Origin: Pseudomonas palleroniana
GTDB lineage: Bacteria > Pseudomonadota > Gammaproteobacteria > Pseudomonadales > Pseudomonadaceae
Length of the DNA stretch: 64,000 nucleotides
NCBI RefSeq assembly: GCF_003031675.1
Contig: NZ_PYWX01000031.1
Coordinates: forward strand, 80,408-144,407
Direction of reading: 5' to 3'
A program made the position numbers and the translations under genes. Below the pieces are notes generated by a model that had not been told where the DNA came from, ran no database searches, and saw only the letters and a program-made list of their open reading frames with translations. This document shows positions 52,645 through 60,257 of the stretch, in pieces; position 1 is the first letter of the stretch; each line of letters begins with the position of its first letter.

Positions 52645-53285
52645 GCTTCACCCAGTGGGCGCAAGCGATACTGTGGCGGCAACTGCTCAAAGCCACTGAT
52701 GGTGGTGTTCAAGCTCTTCCAGCGCCCATCCTTGATGCCGTAGATGCAGCCATGGATCGACAGGCTCTGCCCACGGTGCCAGGCGTTTTGCACAATGCTG
52801 GTGTGGCCGACATTGGCCACCTGCTGAATCACGTTCAACTCGCAGAGGCGGTCGACGCGTTCTTCTTCGGTGGGCAATTGGGCCAGCAGGTCGCGGTTCT
52901 CGTAATAGAGGTCGCGAATCGTGCGCAGCCAGCCGTCGATCAGGCCGAACTGGCGGTCTTGCATCGAGGCACGCACGCCGCCGCAGCCATAGTGACCGGT
53001 CACCAGAATATGTTTGACCTTGAGCACGTCGACCGCGTACTGGATCACCGACAAGCAGTTGAGGTCGGTGTGCAGCACCACGTTGGCCACGTTGCGGTGC
53101 ACGAACAGATCACCCGGCAGCATGCCGACGATCTCGTTAGCCGGTACGCGGGCATCGGAGCAGCCGATCCAGAGGTATTCCGGCGTCTGCTGGCGGGCGA
53201 GCTTGGCGAAGAATTCGGGATCTTCCTGTTTGATCGCGTCCGCCCAGCGTTCGTTGTTATCAAGTAAGTCTTGTAGTTCGTTCAT
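52641..53285 (-). CDS. can: Beta-class carbonic anhydrase
   Basis: The 214-residue enzyme interconverts CO2 and bicarbonate in the cytoplasm. The zinc ligands and catalytic dyad are in CSDARVPANE (Cys, Asp and Arg) and HYGCGGVRA (His and Cys). The length fits E. coli Can. The ATG at 53285 follows a weak upstream GAGG-like site; the frame is open to 53345 but the extra residues are not family-like. Confidence 0.96.
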   Translation of the reverse strand: MNELQDLLDNNERWADAIKQEDPEFFAKLARQQTPEYLWIGCSDARVPANEIVGMLPGDLFVHRNVANVVLHTDLNCLSVIQYAVDVLKVKHILVTGHYGCGGVRASMQDRQFGLIDGWLRTIRDLYYENRDLLAQLPTEEERVDRLCELNVIQQVANVGHTSIVQNAWHRGQSLSIHGCIYGIKDGRWKSLNTTISGFEQLPPQYRLRPLGEA

Positions 53286-53424
53286 CAGGGAAAGCCTCAG
53301 GAATGGTGCGCAGTTTTGTGACTGACAACCCGTCGTCCGGGTCACGCTGAGTGCTAATTAGCTTGAATCTTTAGGCTGCCGCGCCTGTCCACACACTATA
53401 AGCCCCACAGTATGAGGATTGGCC

Positions 53425-53829
53425 ATGACCGAATCACGACGCCCCTACGGCGCCACGCAGCCCGAACCGATTGATGACAACGAAGATCGCATGGGCTCGA
53501 TGCGCGAGCTGGATTTTGACGAAGAGGAACCGACGGCGCAGATAGGTGAAGAGATCCCCCCGCGTGAGCGCGAGCACCTGATACCCGCTGAACGGGCGCG
53601 GGAGGCCGGCATGACCGGGGCTTCGACGGCCGATCATGAGGCGACCGACGATGACATGAGCCCGGAAACCCTGATCCATGAAGACGGTGCGCGGGATGCT
53701 CGAGAAGCTGGCGATGGCGACGCTGCCGATTATGACCTGAGCATTGTCGATGAAGACGAGATTGGCGGCGGCAATGGATTGGATGAGGCCGAGTTGGCCG
53801 ACATCGACCCGGTAGACGGTAGCCGCTGA
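53425..53829 (+). CDS. Acidic, probably disordered protein of unknown function
   Basis: The 134-residue protein is very rich in Asp and Glu with many Ala and Gly, and has no signal, no membrane segment and no cysteine. It looks disordered. A REREHLIPAERAREAG segment in the middle is the only basic part. I recall similar short acidic proteins in other pseudomonads but cannot name a function. TGAGGA lies six bases before the ATG at 53425, supporting it as a real gene. A REP-like palindrome follows. Confidence 0.72.
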   Translation: MTESRRPYGATQPEPIDDNEDRMGSMRELDFDEEEPTAQIGEEIPPREREHLIPAERAREAGMTGASTADHEATDDDMSPETLIHEDGARDAREAGDGDAADYDLSIVDEDEIGGGNGLDEAELADIDPVDGSR

Positions 53830-53848
53830 CACACCACCGCAGCTGGAT

Positions 53849-53869
53849 GTGGGAGCAAGCCGCTCCCAC
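53849..53869. repeat. REP-like palindrome
   Basis: GTGGGAGC and GCTCCCAC with a five-base loop AAGCC, in the gap between convergent genes. It is the same family as the repeats at 30789 and 60160. Confidence 0.8.
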
Positions 53870-53883
53870 ACGAGGCCTGCGCC

Positions 53884-54336
53884 CTAGTCGACGAGGGTGC
53901 AGGCCATCACGACGGCATCTTCGCGGCCACCCACGGCGGGGTAGTAATCGCGCCGACGCCCGATTTCGTTGAAGCCGTAGCGCTCATACAAGCGGAACGC
54001 GCTGGTATTGCTGTCGCGCACTTCGAGGAAGCACTCGCGAGCGTTGGCGGCGTAGGCGCGGGACATCAGGTGTTCCAACAACGCCAAGCCCAGGCCGCGG
54101 CCCTGGTTTTCCGGCTTGACGGTGATATTCAGCAAATGCGCTTCATCGAGGATGATCTGTACAACGCCGTGGCCGACTTGTTGCTCGCCTTCGAACATCA
54201 GCCAGATCTGGTACTTGCCCAAGCCATCAAGGAAAATCCCGCGGGTCCACGGATGGCTGAACGCCGCATATTCGATTTTCAGCACCGCGTCGAGGTCAGC
54301 CTCGGTCATCGGGCGGAAGGATAAAGCCTCACTCAT
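53884..54336 (-). CDS. rimI: Ribosomal protein S18 alanine N-acetyltransferase
   Basis: The 150-residue GNAT acetyltransferase has the acetyl-CoA loop in ENQGRGLGLALLEHLM and the RimI-type end (RDSNTSAFRLYERYGFNEIGRRRDYY). It acetylates the N-terminus of ribosomal protein S18. It overlaps the upstream holD gene by eight bases, as in the holD-rimI operon of E. coli. Confidence 0.95.
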   Translation of the reverse strand: MSEALSFRPMTEADLDAVLKIEYAAFSHPWTRGIFLDGLGKYQIWLMFEGEQQVGHGVVQIILDEAHLLNITVKPENQGRGLGLALLEHLMSRAYAANARECFLEVRDSNTSAFRLYERYGFNEIGRRRDYYPAVGGREDAVVMACTLVD

Positions 54337-55072
54337 CAGTCGTTTTCCAGCGCGCCATCAGCCGGCGCATGGCTTGCCAGACATCAGCCTTACGCTGTGG
54401 CTCTTCCATTAATAATTCCAGGCCCGGCAGGGCCCAGACCAGGCCCAGGCCCTCGACCTGCAGTTCACGGTACCAGGCTTCGGCATTGGCCTCGCCGGCG
54501 AAACGCACGGCGGGCAGGCCGATCAGCCACAGGCATGCACAGGGTTCGTCTTCCAGGCGCGCCGACACAAAGCCTTGCACAAAATCCCGCGCCGCTTCCG
54601 GGCCCTGGTCCATGGTGCCGCGTACCAGCAGCGGCCAGCGCACCGGGTCGCCGACGATTTGCGGGCTGTCGGGCAGGCCGGCGGCGCGCAGCATGTCCTT
54701 GAGCAGCATATAGGCCGGGTCGCGGGTCTGGAAACGCTCGCCAGTGGGCAGTTCCACCAGCAACAGGCAACGGCCGGCGCGCAGTAATTGCAGGGCGAAG
54801 CGCGGTGGCGGCACTACCGGCGCCTTGACCACCGGCGCAGTCTCTTCAGCCACCACCGGCTTGGTCACGGGCGATGGGCGCGGTACTTCGATCTTCGCTC
54901 GCTCGACCACAGGGCGCGTTTGGGCTACGGGGTTGACCACCGCCACGGGCGCTGCGGCCTCTTCGCCCGATGACTCGAACGCCTCATAGGGTTCAAGCGC
55001 CTGCAACAGCTCAGGCCGCGACGGCGCGGCAAACGGCAGTTCGGTGCGGGGCAGCCAGTTGACCACCTGCAT
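54329..55072 (-). CDS. holD: DNA polymerase III psi subunit (HolD)
   Basis: The 247-residue protein lies directly upstream of rimI, the same place as holD in E. coli and as the psi subunit identified in P. aeruginosa. It is longer than the E. coli protein (137 residues) because of a Pro/Val/Ala-rich disordered linker at about residues 35-100 (VVNPVAQTRPVVERAKIEVPRP...). The C-terminal part (RFALQLLRAGRCLLLVELPTGE; DPAYMLLKDMLRAAGLPD) carries the folded domain. It links the clamp loader to single-strand binding protein. The start at 55072 (MQVVNWLPRTELPFAAP) fits pseudomonad psi N-termini. Confidence 0.82.
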   Translation of the reverse strand: MQVVNWLPRTELPFAAPSRPELLQALEPYEAFESSGEEAAAPVAVVNPVAQTRPVVERAKIEVPRPSPVTKPVVAEETAPVVKAPVVPPPRFALQLLRAGRCLLLVELPTGERFQTRDPAYMLLKDMLRAAGLPDSPQIVGDPVRWPLLVRGTMDQGPEAARDFVQGFVSARLEDEPCACLWLIGLPAVRFAGEANAEAWYRELQVEGLGLVWALPGLELLMEEPQRKADVWQAMRRLMARWKTTDE

Positions 55073-55259
55073 GGCGGTCAAGTAAGCGCGACGTCGGGAC
55101 TCGATAAGCACAGCTCGGCCACTTGTGGATAAGTAAAGAGCGGGGATTCTACCGCTGTTCGGCAACAATCGCCCACTGCGCACTGACCGGCTGTGGATAA
55201 ATCCCGCGCCTGATGCAGTACAATCGCGACTTTTAATCGCCAACCAGCCGGCCATTCCC

Positions 55260-56537
55260 ATGATCGAACCCAAGCGCGTCCTACGCGCCCTCGCCGAACA
55301 CTGGGCCTTACTGGAGCCACTGTGTGAACACTTCGACCAAGGCACCTTGAGCCTGGGCGAGCTGCGCGCACAATTGGCCGCCCAACAACTGGACAGCACG
55401 CCCCAGGACATCACCAACCTGCTGGACGTATGGATTCGCCTGGATATCCTGGTGCCTGTCGCCAAGAGCCCGAACCGTTTCGAGCTCAATGCGCAGATCC
55501 ATGACTTCCTGGCTTATCTTCGCAAGGAGCACCGGCTTGGCCTGTGCCTGGAAATCGAAGCCTACCTGCGCCATCTGGAACGCTTGGCAGGCTACATCCA
55601 AGATGCGTTCGATATCCGTGACGGCCACGACCTGGCCCGTCAACTGCGCCTGCTCGACATGCGTGTGCGTGACGTGCTGAAAAAGCTCGCCAACGACGAA
55701 CAGGCCCTCGCCGCAGTGGCCGACCGCGCCAAGACCAGTGACCGGCAGATACCGCTGCGCCAGCGTTACGCCGAGGTATTGGCGACCTGGGATGAATACG
55801 TCGAACCGATGATCCAACTGGTGAACGCCGATGGCGCCTTCGAACAGGGCGTGCGCAAGGTCGAGAATGTGCTGCTGCGCCTGCTCACCGAGCAACAGCG
55901 CCTGGGTCACCTGGTGGACGACGACATGCTGCTGCGCACCCACGCGCGCATTCTTGAAATGCAGACCAGTGCCCAGCTGACCTTGCGTCATGCGCGCGAA
56001 CTGCTGTTGCCGCTGCGTGAAGAAGCCCGTCGGCACAACGCCGTGACCCGAGGCGCGGCGCTGGCCTTGTCGGCGATTCGCCGCAAAGGGCTGGACGCGG
56101 TGCCGCAAGCGGCGTTGCCCATGTTTACCCGGCCGCAAAGCACCTTTCTCGGCAGTGCGAGCCAGGTGGAAGCCTATGTGTACGCCCTGGCGAATTTCGA
56201 GCCGAAACCGGCACGCTTCCCCAAGGCGCACAAATCCCACAGAGGCGAAGCCCAACGCGCGCCGCGCACGGTCAAGGAAATGCTCGAACGCTGCGAAGAC
56301 GCGCTGCCGATGCCGGACCTGATGACCTGGCTGCTGGAACAGGAACCGGACGGTGCCACCGATGAGTTGCTGTACTGGTTCTCGCGCCTCTCGCGGGAAA
56401 AACGTTTCAAGCGCGAACGCCTGGAACGCCGCGATTACCACACACACGAGCACCAGGTCAGCCTGCGCTCATTCGCCCTGCTCCCGGCCACGCCTGACGC
56501 CGCCGAGAATTCTGCGAGCACGCCTTATGCATCTTGA
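55260..56537 (+). CDS. mksF: Condensin kleisin subunit MksF
   Basis: The 425-residue protein is the kleisin of the MksBEF condensin. It is mostly helical, with a winged-helix-like N-terminus (PKRVLRALAEHWALLEPLCEHFDQGTLSLGELRAQLAAQ) and a C-terminal part ending in RDYHTHEHQVSLRSFALLPA. Order, length and overlaps match the P. aeruginosa mksF-mksE-mksB operon. The ATG at 55260 is close to the operon promoter region, divergent from holD. Confidence 0.93.
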   Translation: MIEPKRVLRALAEHWALLEPLCEHFDQGTLSLGELRAQLAAQQLDSTPQDITNLLDVWIRLDILVPVAKSPNRFELNAQIHDFLAYLRKEHRLGLCLEIEAYLRHLERLAGYIQDAFDIRDGHDLARQLRLLDMRVRDVLKKLANDEQALAAVADRAKTSDRQIPLRQRYAEVLATWDEYVEPMIQLVNADGAFEQGVRKVENVLLRLLTEQQRLGHLVDDDMLLRTHARILEMQTSAQLTLRHARELLLPLREEARRHNAVTRGAALALSAIRRKGLDAVPQAALPMFTRPQSTFLGSASQVEAYVYALANFEPKPARFPKAHKSHRGEAQRAPRTVKEMLERCEDALPMPDLMTWLLEQEPDGATDELLYWFSRLSREKRFKRERLERRDYHTHEHQVSLRSFALLPATPDAAENSASTPYAS

Positions 56538-57234
56538 TCTATCCGAACTGTCCCAGCTGGCGCCGATTTTTCGCGAGCTGTTCAAGGGTTACCACGTCAG
56601 CCGCCGCGACCCTGAACTGTATGCACAATTGTCAAACTTCCAGGACCAGTACCGCACGCTGTTCAAGGCCCTGGGCTTTGAATTGGTATGCGACACCCGG
56701 GGTTTCTACTATTTCGTGCCGGACACCGCCGTGGCCGCCGCGCAAGTGAACAAGACCGCGCAGCGCCTGGCGTTGTTCACCTTCATCATCGTCGAACATC
56801 TGGCCGACCAGGGCCGCGACCCGATCGCCGTGCTGGACGGTGGCAGCCTGGGCCGCGATGAGCTGCCGTCGTTGCTGGAGAAGTACCGCGACCTGTTTAT
56901 CCAGGCCGAAGTGCAGACCCAGGAAGAACTCGAAGAGAAAATCATGCGCCGCATGACCCAACTGGGTTTTGCCAGCGAAGACAACGGCGTGTACCGCTTC
57001 CTGCCGCCGATGCACCGTTTCCTTGATGTGTGCCTGTCGGTACAGCAGGATCGCGACCTGGCCGCCAGCATCCACAGCGTGTTGCCATTGCCGGCACCGG
57101 TGATCATCGACGAAGACAGCGATGAAAAACTGCTGGAAACCGATGACCCGCTGGACCTCAGTGACTTTACCGAAGAAAGCGAAGAAGACGCCCTGGCTCG
57201 TGCCATTGCAGAAGAACAGGAGACCGACGCATGA
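56527..57234 (+). CDS. mksE: Condensin subunit MksE
   Basis: The 235-residue protein is the KITE-type subunit of MksBEF, binding the kleisin. It has winged-helix character in the first 200 residues and a strongly acidic C-terminal tail (DEDSDEKLLETDDPLDLSD...). The ATG at 56527 overlaps the end of mksF by 11 bases, and the end overlaps mksB by four. Confidence 0.92.
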   Translation: MHLDLSELSQLAPIFRELFKGYHVSRRDPELYAQLSNFQDQYRTLFKALGFELVCDTRGFYYFVPDTAVAAAQVNKTAQRLALFTFIIVEHLADQGRDPIAVLDGGSLGRDELPSLLEKYRDLFIQAEVQTQEELEEKIMRRMTQLGFASEDNGVYRFLPPMHRFLDVCLSVQQDRDLAASIHSVLPLPAPVIIDEDSDEKLLETDDPLDLSDFTEESEEDALARAIAEEQETDA

Positions 57235-60071
57235 GCAAGGAACGCTACGGCATCCGCCGTTTCGCCCTATTGAACACCGCCGGCTACAGCCTGGGCTTGT
57301 TCCCACTGGAAGAACCGCTGTCGGTCTATGGCGCCAACAACCTGGGCAAATCCGCGTCGATCAACGCCTTGCAGTTCCCGATCCTGGCGCGCATGTCGGA
57401 CATGAGTTTCGGCAAGTACACCCTGGAACAATCGCGGCGCTTCTACTTCGCCAGTGACACCAGCTACATCCTCGTGGAAGTCTCCCTGCCTCACGGCCCC
57501 CACGTGATCGGTGTGGTCGGACGTGGCCCGGGGGGCGGTTTCGGCCACCAGTTCTTTGCCTATGCCGGCAAGCTGGACCTGGCCCATTACCAGAAAAACG
57601 ATACCTGCCTGCGCCAGAAAGAGCTGTTCACCAACCTTGAGCGCGAAGGCCTGAAAGCCTATGAGCTCAAGCCCGATGAACTGCGTCGCCTGCTGGTGGG
57701 CGGCCATACGTCGATCCCACTGGACCTGACCCTGATTCCGCTACGCTCCACCAGCGAGCAGAGCCTGAAGACGTTCCGGGCACTGTTTATCAACCTGCTG
57801 CACATGCGCGAAATCACCGCGGCCAAGCTCAAGCAATTGTTCCTCGACGCGTTCGAACACAGCCTGCGTTCCGGCAGTGTCGATTACATCGCTGCATGCG
57901 AAGAGGCCTTCCGTGATGTACGACGCATGGAACAGGACTACAACTCGCTGGTGGCCGCCGGGCCTTTGGTCGAGGCGCTGTCCAATGGTGTGAAGCAGCG
58001 CGATATCCTGCGCGGCAAACTGCATCGCCTGTCGCCGTTGCTGGATTCGTTGCTGGGCACTTGGTCGGATTACGCCAGTGCGCGCAAGGAAGAACTGACG
58101 ATCCAGGCCGAGCACTACCGCAACGAGCAGGACGCACTGCAGAACGACCAGCGCGGCGGCACCCAGGAGCTGATGCGCCTGGAGCGGGAGATCAGCGGTA
58201 TTCAGCGCTGGTTGGGCGAGTTGTCGGTGCTCAAGCATCGCTTTGCCTTGGTCAATGACGTCAAGGTGCTGGAGCAGCAACTGCTGGCGGCCAAGGATGC
58301 CCACGATGAATTGGCCGGTGCCCTGGCGCAGTCGCGACAATTCAGCGCCGAGGATCTGGACGAGCGTCTGCGGGATCTGGAAAAACGCTTGAAGTCGGTC
58401 AGGCAGCAGCTCGACCACGCAGACAACAACAGCTACGCCAAACTGCGTGAAGAGTTCTCGCAGCAGGATGTCGAACGTCTGATGCGCCTGTTCAACAGTT
58501 CGCTGTTCAGCCTGCCATTGGGTGAGCACGGCATCACGCTGGACGAGGACGGCCAGTGGGTCAAATCCCTGGAGCAGATCCTCGACGGCTTCAAGGGCGA
58601 GCGCTTCGAAGTGCCGGGGCTGTCCATCGACATCTCCCACATCGAGCCACCGGCGTTGCAAGCCTTGGCGGATCGCGCAGCACTGCGCGACCAGAAAGAA
58701 CGCCTTGAAAAAGAACTCAAGCAGCTCAAGACGCAACAGGCGGTCGCTGCTGACCGCGCGGCGAGCAAGACCCAGACCGAAGCGCTGTACCAGCAAGTGC
58801 TGGATGCGCAAAAGGCCTTGGAAGACTTCCGCCGTACGCAAACCCTGAGTGCCGAAGAAGGCGAAAAACTGGAAAGCCTGGCGCAGATGGAAGCCGCCCA
58901 GGATGAGTTGAAGCGCTCCAGCGATGCCTTCACCGAGCGCGTTCAGCAATTGTCGGCCAAGTTGCAACTGGTCGGCCGTCAGATCGCGGATATGGAAGCC
59001 AAGCAGCGTACGCTGGATGACGCCTTGCGCCGTCGCCAACTGCTGCCGGCGGACTTGCCGTTCGGCACGCCGTTCATGGACCCGGTCGACGACTCCATGG
59101 ACAACCTGCTGCCACTGCTCAATGACTACCAGGACAGCTGGCAAGGTTTGCTGCGCGCCGATGGCCAGATCGAAGCGTTGTATGCGCAGGTACGCCTCAA
59201 GGGCGTGGCCAAGTTCGACAGCGAAGATGACGTAGAACGCCGCCTGCAACTGTTGATCAACGCCTATGCGCACCGTACCGACGAAGCCCTGACACTGGGC
59301 AAGGCGCGCCGTGCGGCGGTCACCGATATCGCACGTACCCTGCGCAATATCCGTAGTGACTACGACAGCCTGGAACACCAGTTGGCCTTGTTCAACCGCG
59401 AGATCAACAAGCGTCAGGTGTCCAACCTGCAGAGCTTTCGCATCGTGTTGGCGCCGAACAAGGAGGCGCTCAAGCATATCGACCAGATCATCCACAGTGC
59501 CGGTCAGTATGAAGAAGGCGAAACCTTGTCGGTGTTCGACCTCAGCCAGAGCGCCGAGCAGGACAACAAGAACGAAGAGGCCAAGGAATACCTGGCACGC
59601 CTGGTAGCCGCCAACCATAACCAGCTGGGCCTCAAGGACTTGTTCGAGCTGGCGTTCGAGATCACCAAGGTGCACGGCCAACCGGTGATTCACACCGACA
59701 TCGACGGCGCGGCGTCCAACGGCACCACCATGACCATCAAGGCGCTGACCAACATGTACTTGTTGCTGCACTTGATGGACCGCGACCAGGCCGGGCGCGT
59801 GCGCTTGCCGTACTACCTGGACGAGGCAGCGGACATCGACGAGAAGAACCAGGCCGCGCTGCTGGAAACCAGCTTGCAGCTGGGCTTCGTACCGATCCTG
59901 GCGAGTGTGAAGCCGCAGGTGTCCGCCCAGGTGGCGATTGACCTTGAAGGCGGCAGCGGGCCGAACGGCATCTACATCGATGAAGCGGACTGGAAGTACA
60001 TCCGTCGTCACGATGTGGTGAAGGCAACGATGAACGTGCAGGCGGACGAGCCGGAGTTGGATGAGGTTTAA
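57231..60071 (+). CDS. mksB: SMC-like condensin ATPase MksB
   Basis: The 946-residue SMC-like ATPase organises the chromosome. Walker A is GANNLGKS at 34-41, and the C-terminal Walker B/D-loop region reads RLPYYLDEAADIDEKNQAALLE. Between them lie two long coiled coils (about 280-420 and 500-620) around a small hinge. The length fits P. aeruginosa MksB. No mksG/jetD gene follows, so it is not of the Wadjet defence type with an associated nuclease. A terminator follows. Confidence 0.94.
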   Translation: MSKERYGIRRFALLNTAGYSLGLFPLEEPLSVYGANNLGKSASINALQFPILARMSDMSFGKYTLEQSRRFYFASDTSYILVEVSLPHGPHVIGVVGRGPGGGFGHQFFAYAGKLDLAHYQKNDTCLRQKELFTNLEREGLKAYELKPDELRRLLVGGHTSIPLDLTLIPLRSTSEQSLKTFRALFINLLHMREITAAKLKQLFLDAFEHSLRSGSVDYIAACEEAFRDVRRMEQDYNSLVAAGPLVEALSNGVKQRDILRGKLHRLSPLLDSLLGTWSDYASARKEELTIQAEHYRNEQDALQNDQRGGTQELMRLEREISGIQRWLGELSVLKHRFALVNDVKVLEQQLLAAKDAHDELAGALAQSRQFSAEDLDERLRDLEKRLKSVRQQLDHADNNSYAKLREEFSQQDVERLMRLFNSSLFSLPLGEHGITLDEDGQWVKSLEQILDGFKGERFEVPGLSIDISHIEPPALQALADRAALRDQKERLEKELKQLKTQQAVAADRAASKTQTEALYQQVLDAQKALEDFRRTQTLSAEEGEKLESLAQMEAAQDELKRSSDAFTERVQQLSAKLQLVGRQIADMEAKQRTLDDALRRRQLLPADLPFGTPFMDPVDDSMDNLLPLLNDYQDSWQGLLRADGQIEALYAQVRLKGVAKFDSEDDVERRLQLLINAYAHRTDEALTLGKARRAAVTDIARTLRNIRSDYDSLEHQLALFNREINKRQVSNLQSFRIVLAPNKEALKHIDQIIHSAGQYEEGETLSVFDLSQSAEQDNKNEEAKEYLARLVAANHNQLGLKDLFELAFEITKVHGQPVIHTDIDGAASNGTTMTIKALTNMYLLLHLMDRDQAGRVRLPYYLDEAADIDEKNQAALLETSLQLGFVPILASVKPQVSAQVAIDLEGGSGPNGIYIDEADWKYIRRHDVVKATMNVQADEPELDEV

Positions 60072-60090
60072 TCCACTGCGCTGAAACGCA

Positions 60091-60124
60091 AAAGGCCGCG
60101 ATCTGATGGATCGCGGCCTTTTTT
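60091..60124 (+). terminator. Intrinsic terminator of mksFEB
   Basis: A 13-bp stem (AAAGGCCGCGATC with GATCGCGGCCTTT) and a five-base loop are followed by six T, 19 bases after the mksB stop. Confidence 0.95.
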
Positions 60125-60159
60125 ATGGTTTTGAGTAGCGTGGAGCCCTTGGAGGCCTC

Positions 60160-60242
60160 TTCGCGAGCAAGCCCGCTCCCACAGTTGACCGAGTATTCCC
60201 TGTAGGAATGCGGGCGAATGTGGGAGCGGGCTTGCTCGCGAA
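60160..60242. repeat. REPIN (inverted REP doublet)
   Basis: Two exactly inverted 24-bp copies (60160-60183 and 60219-60242, each beginning or ending in the TTCGCGAGCAAGCCCGCTCC type core) flank a 35-base spacer. The arrangement is the REPIN form known from P. fluorescens, mobilised in trans by RAYT transposases. Confidence 0.93.
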
Positions 60243-60257
60243 AGGCAGCGCCTCGGT

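Noticed and set aside
57741..60011. 756-codon open frame antisense to mksB
   Set aside because: It is an antisense shadow of a conserved SMC gene with no initiation signal and a Gln/Val/Leu-rich repetitive product.
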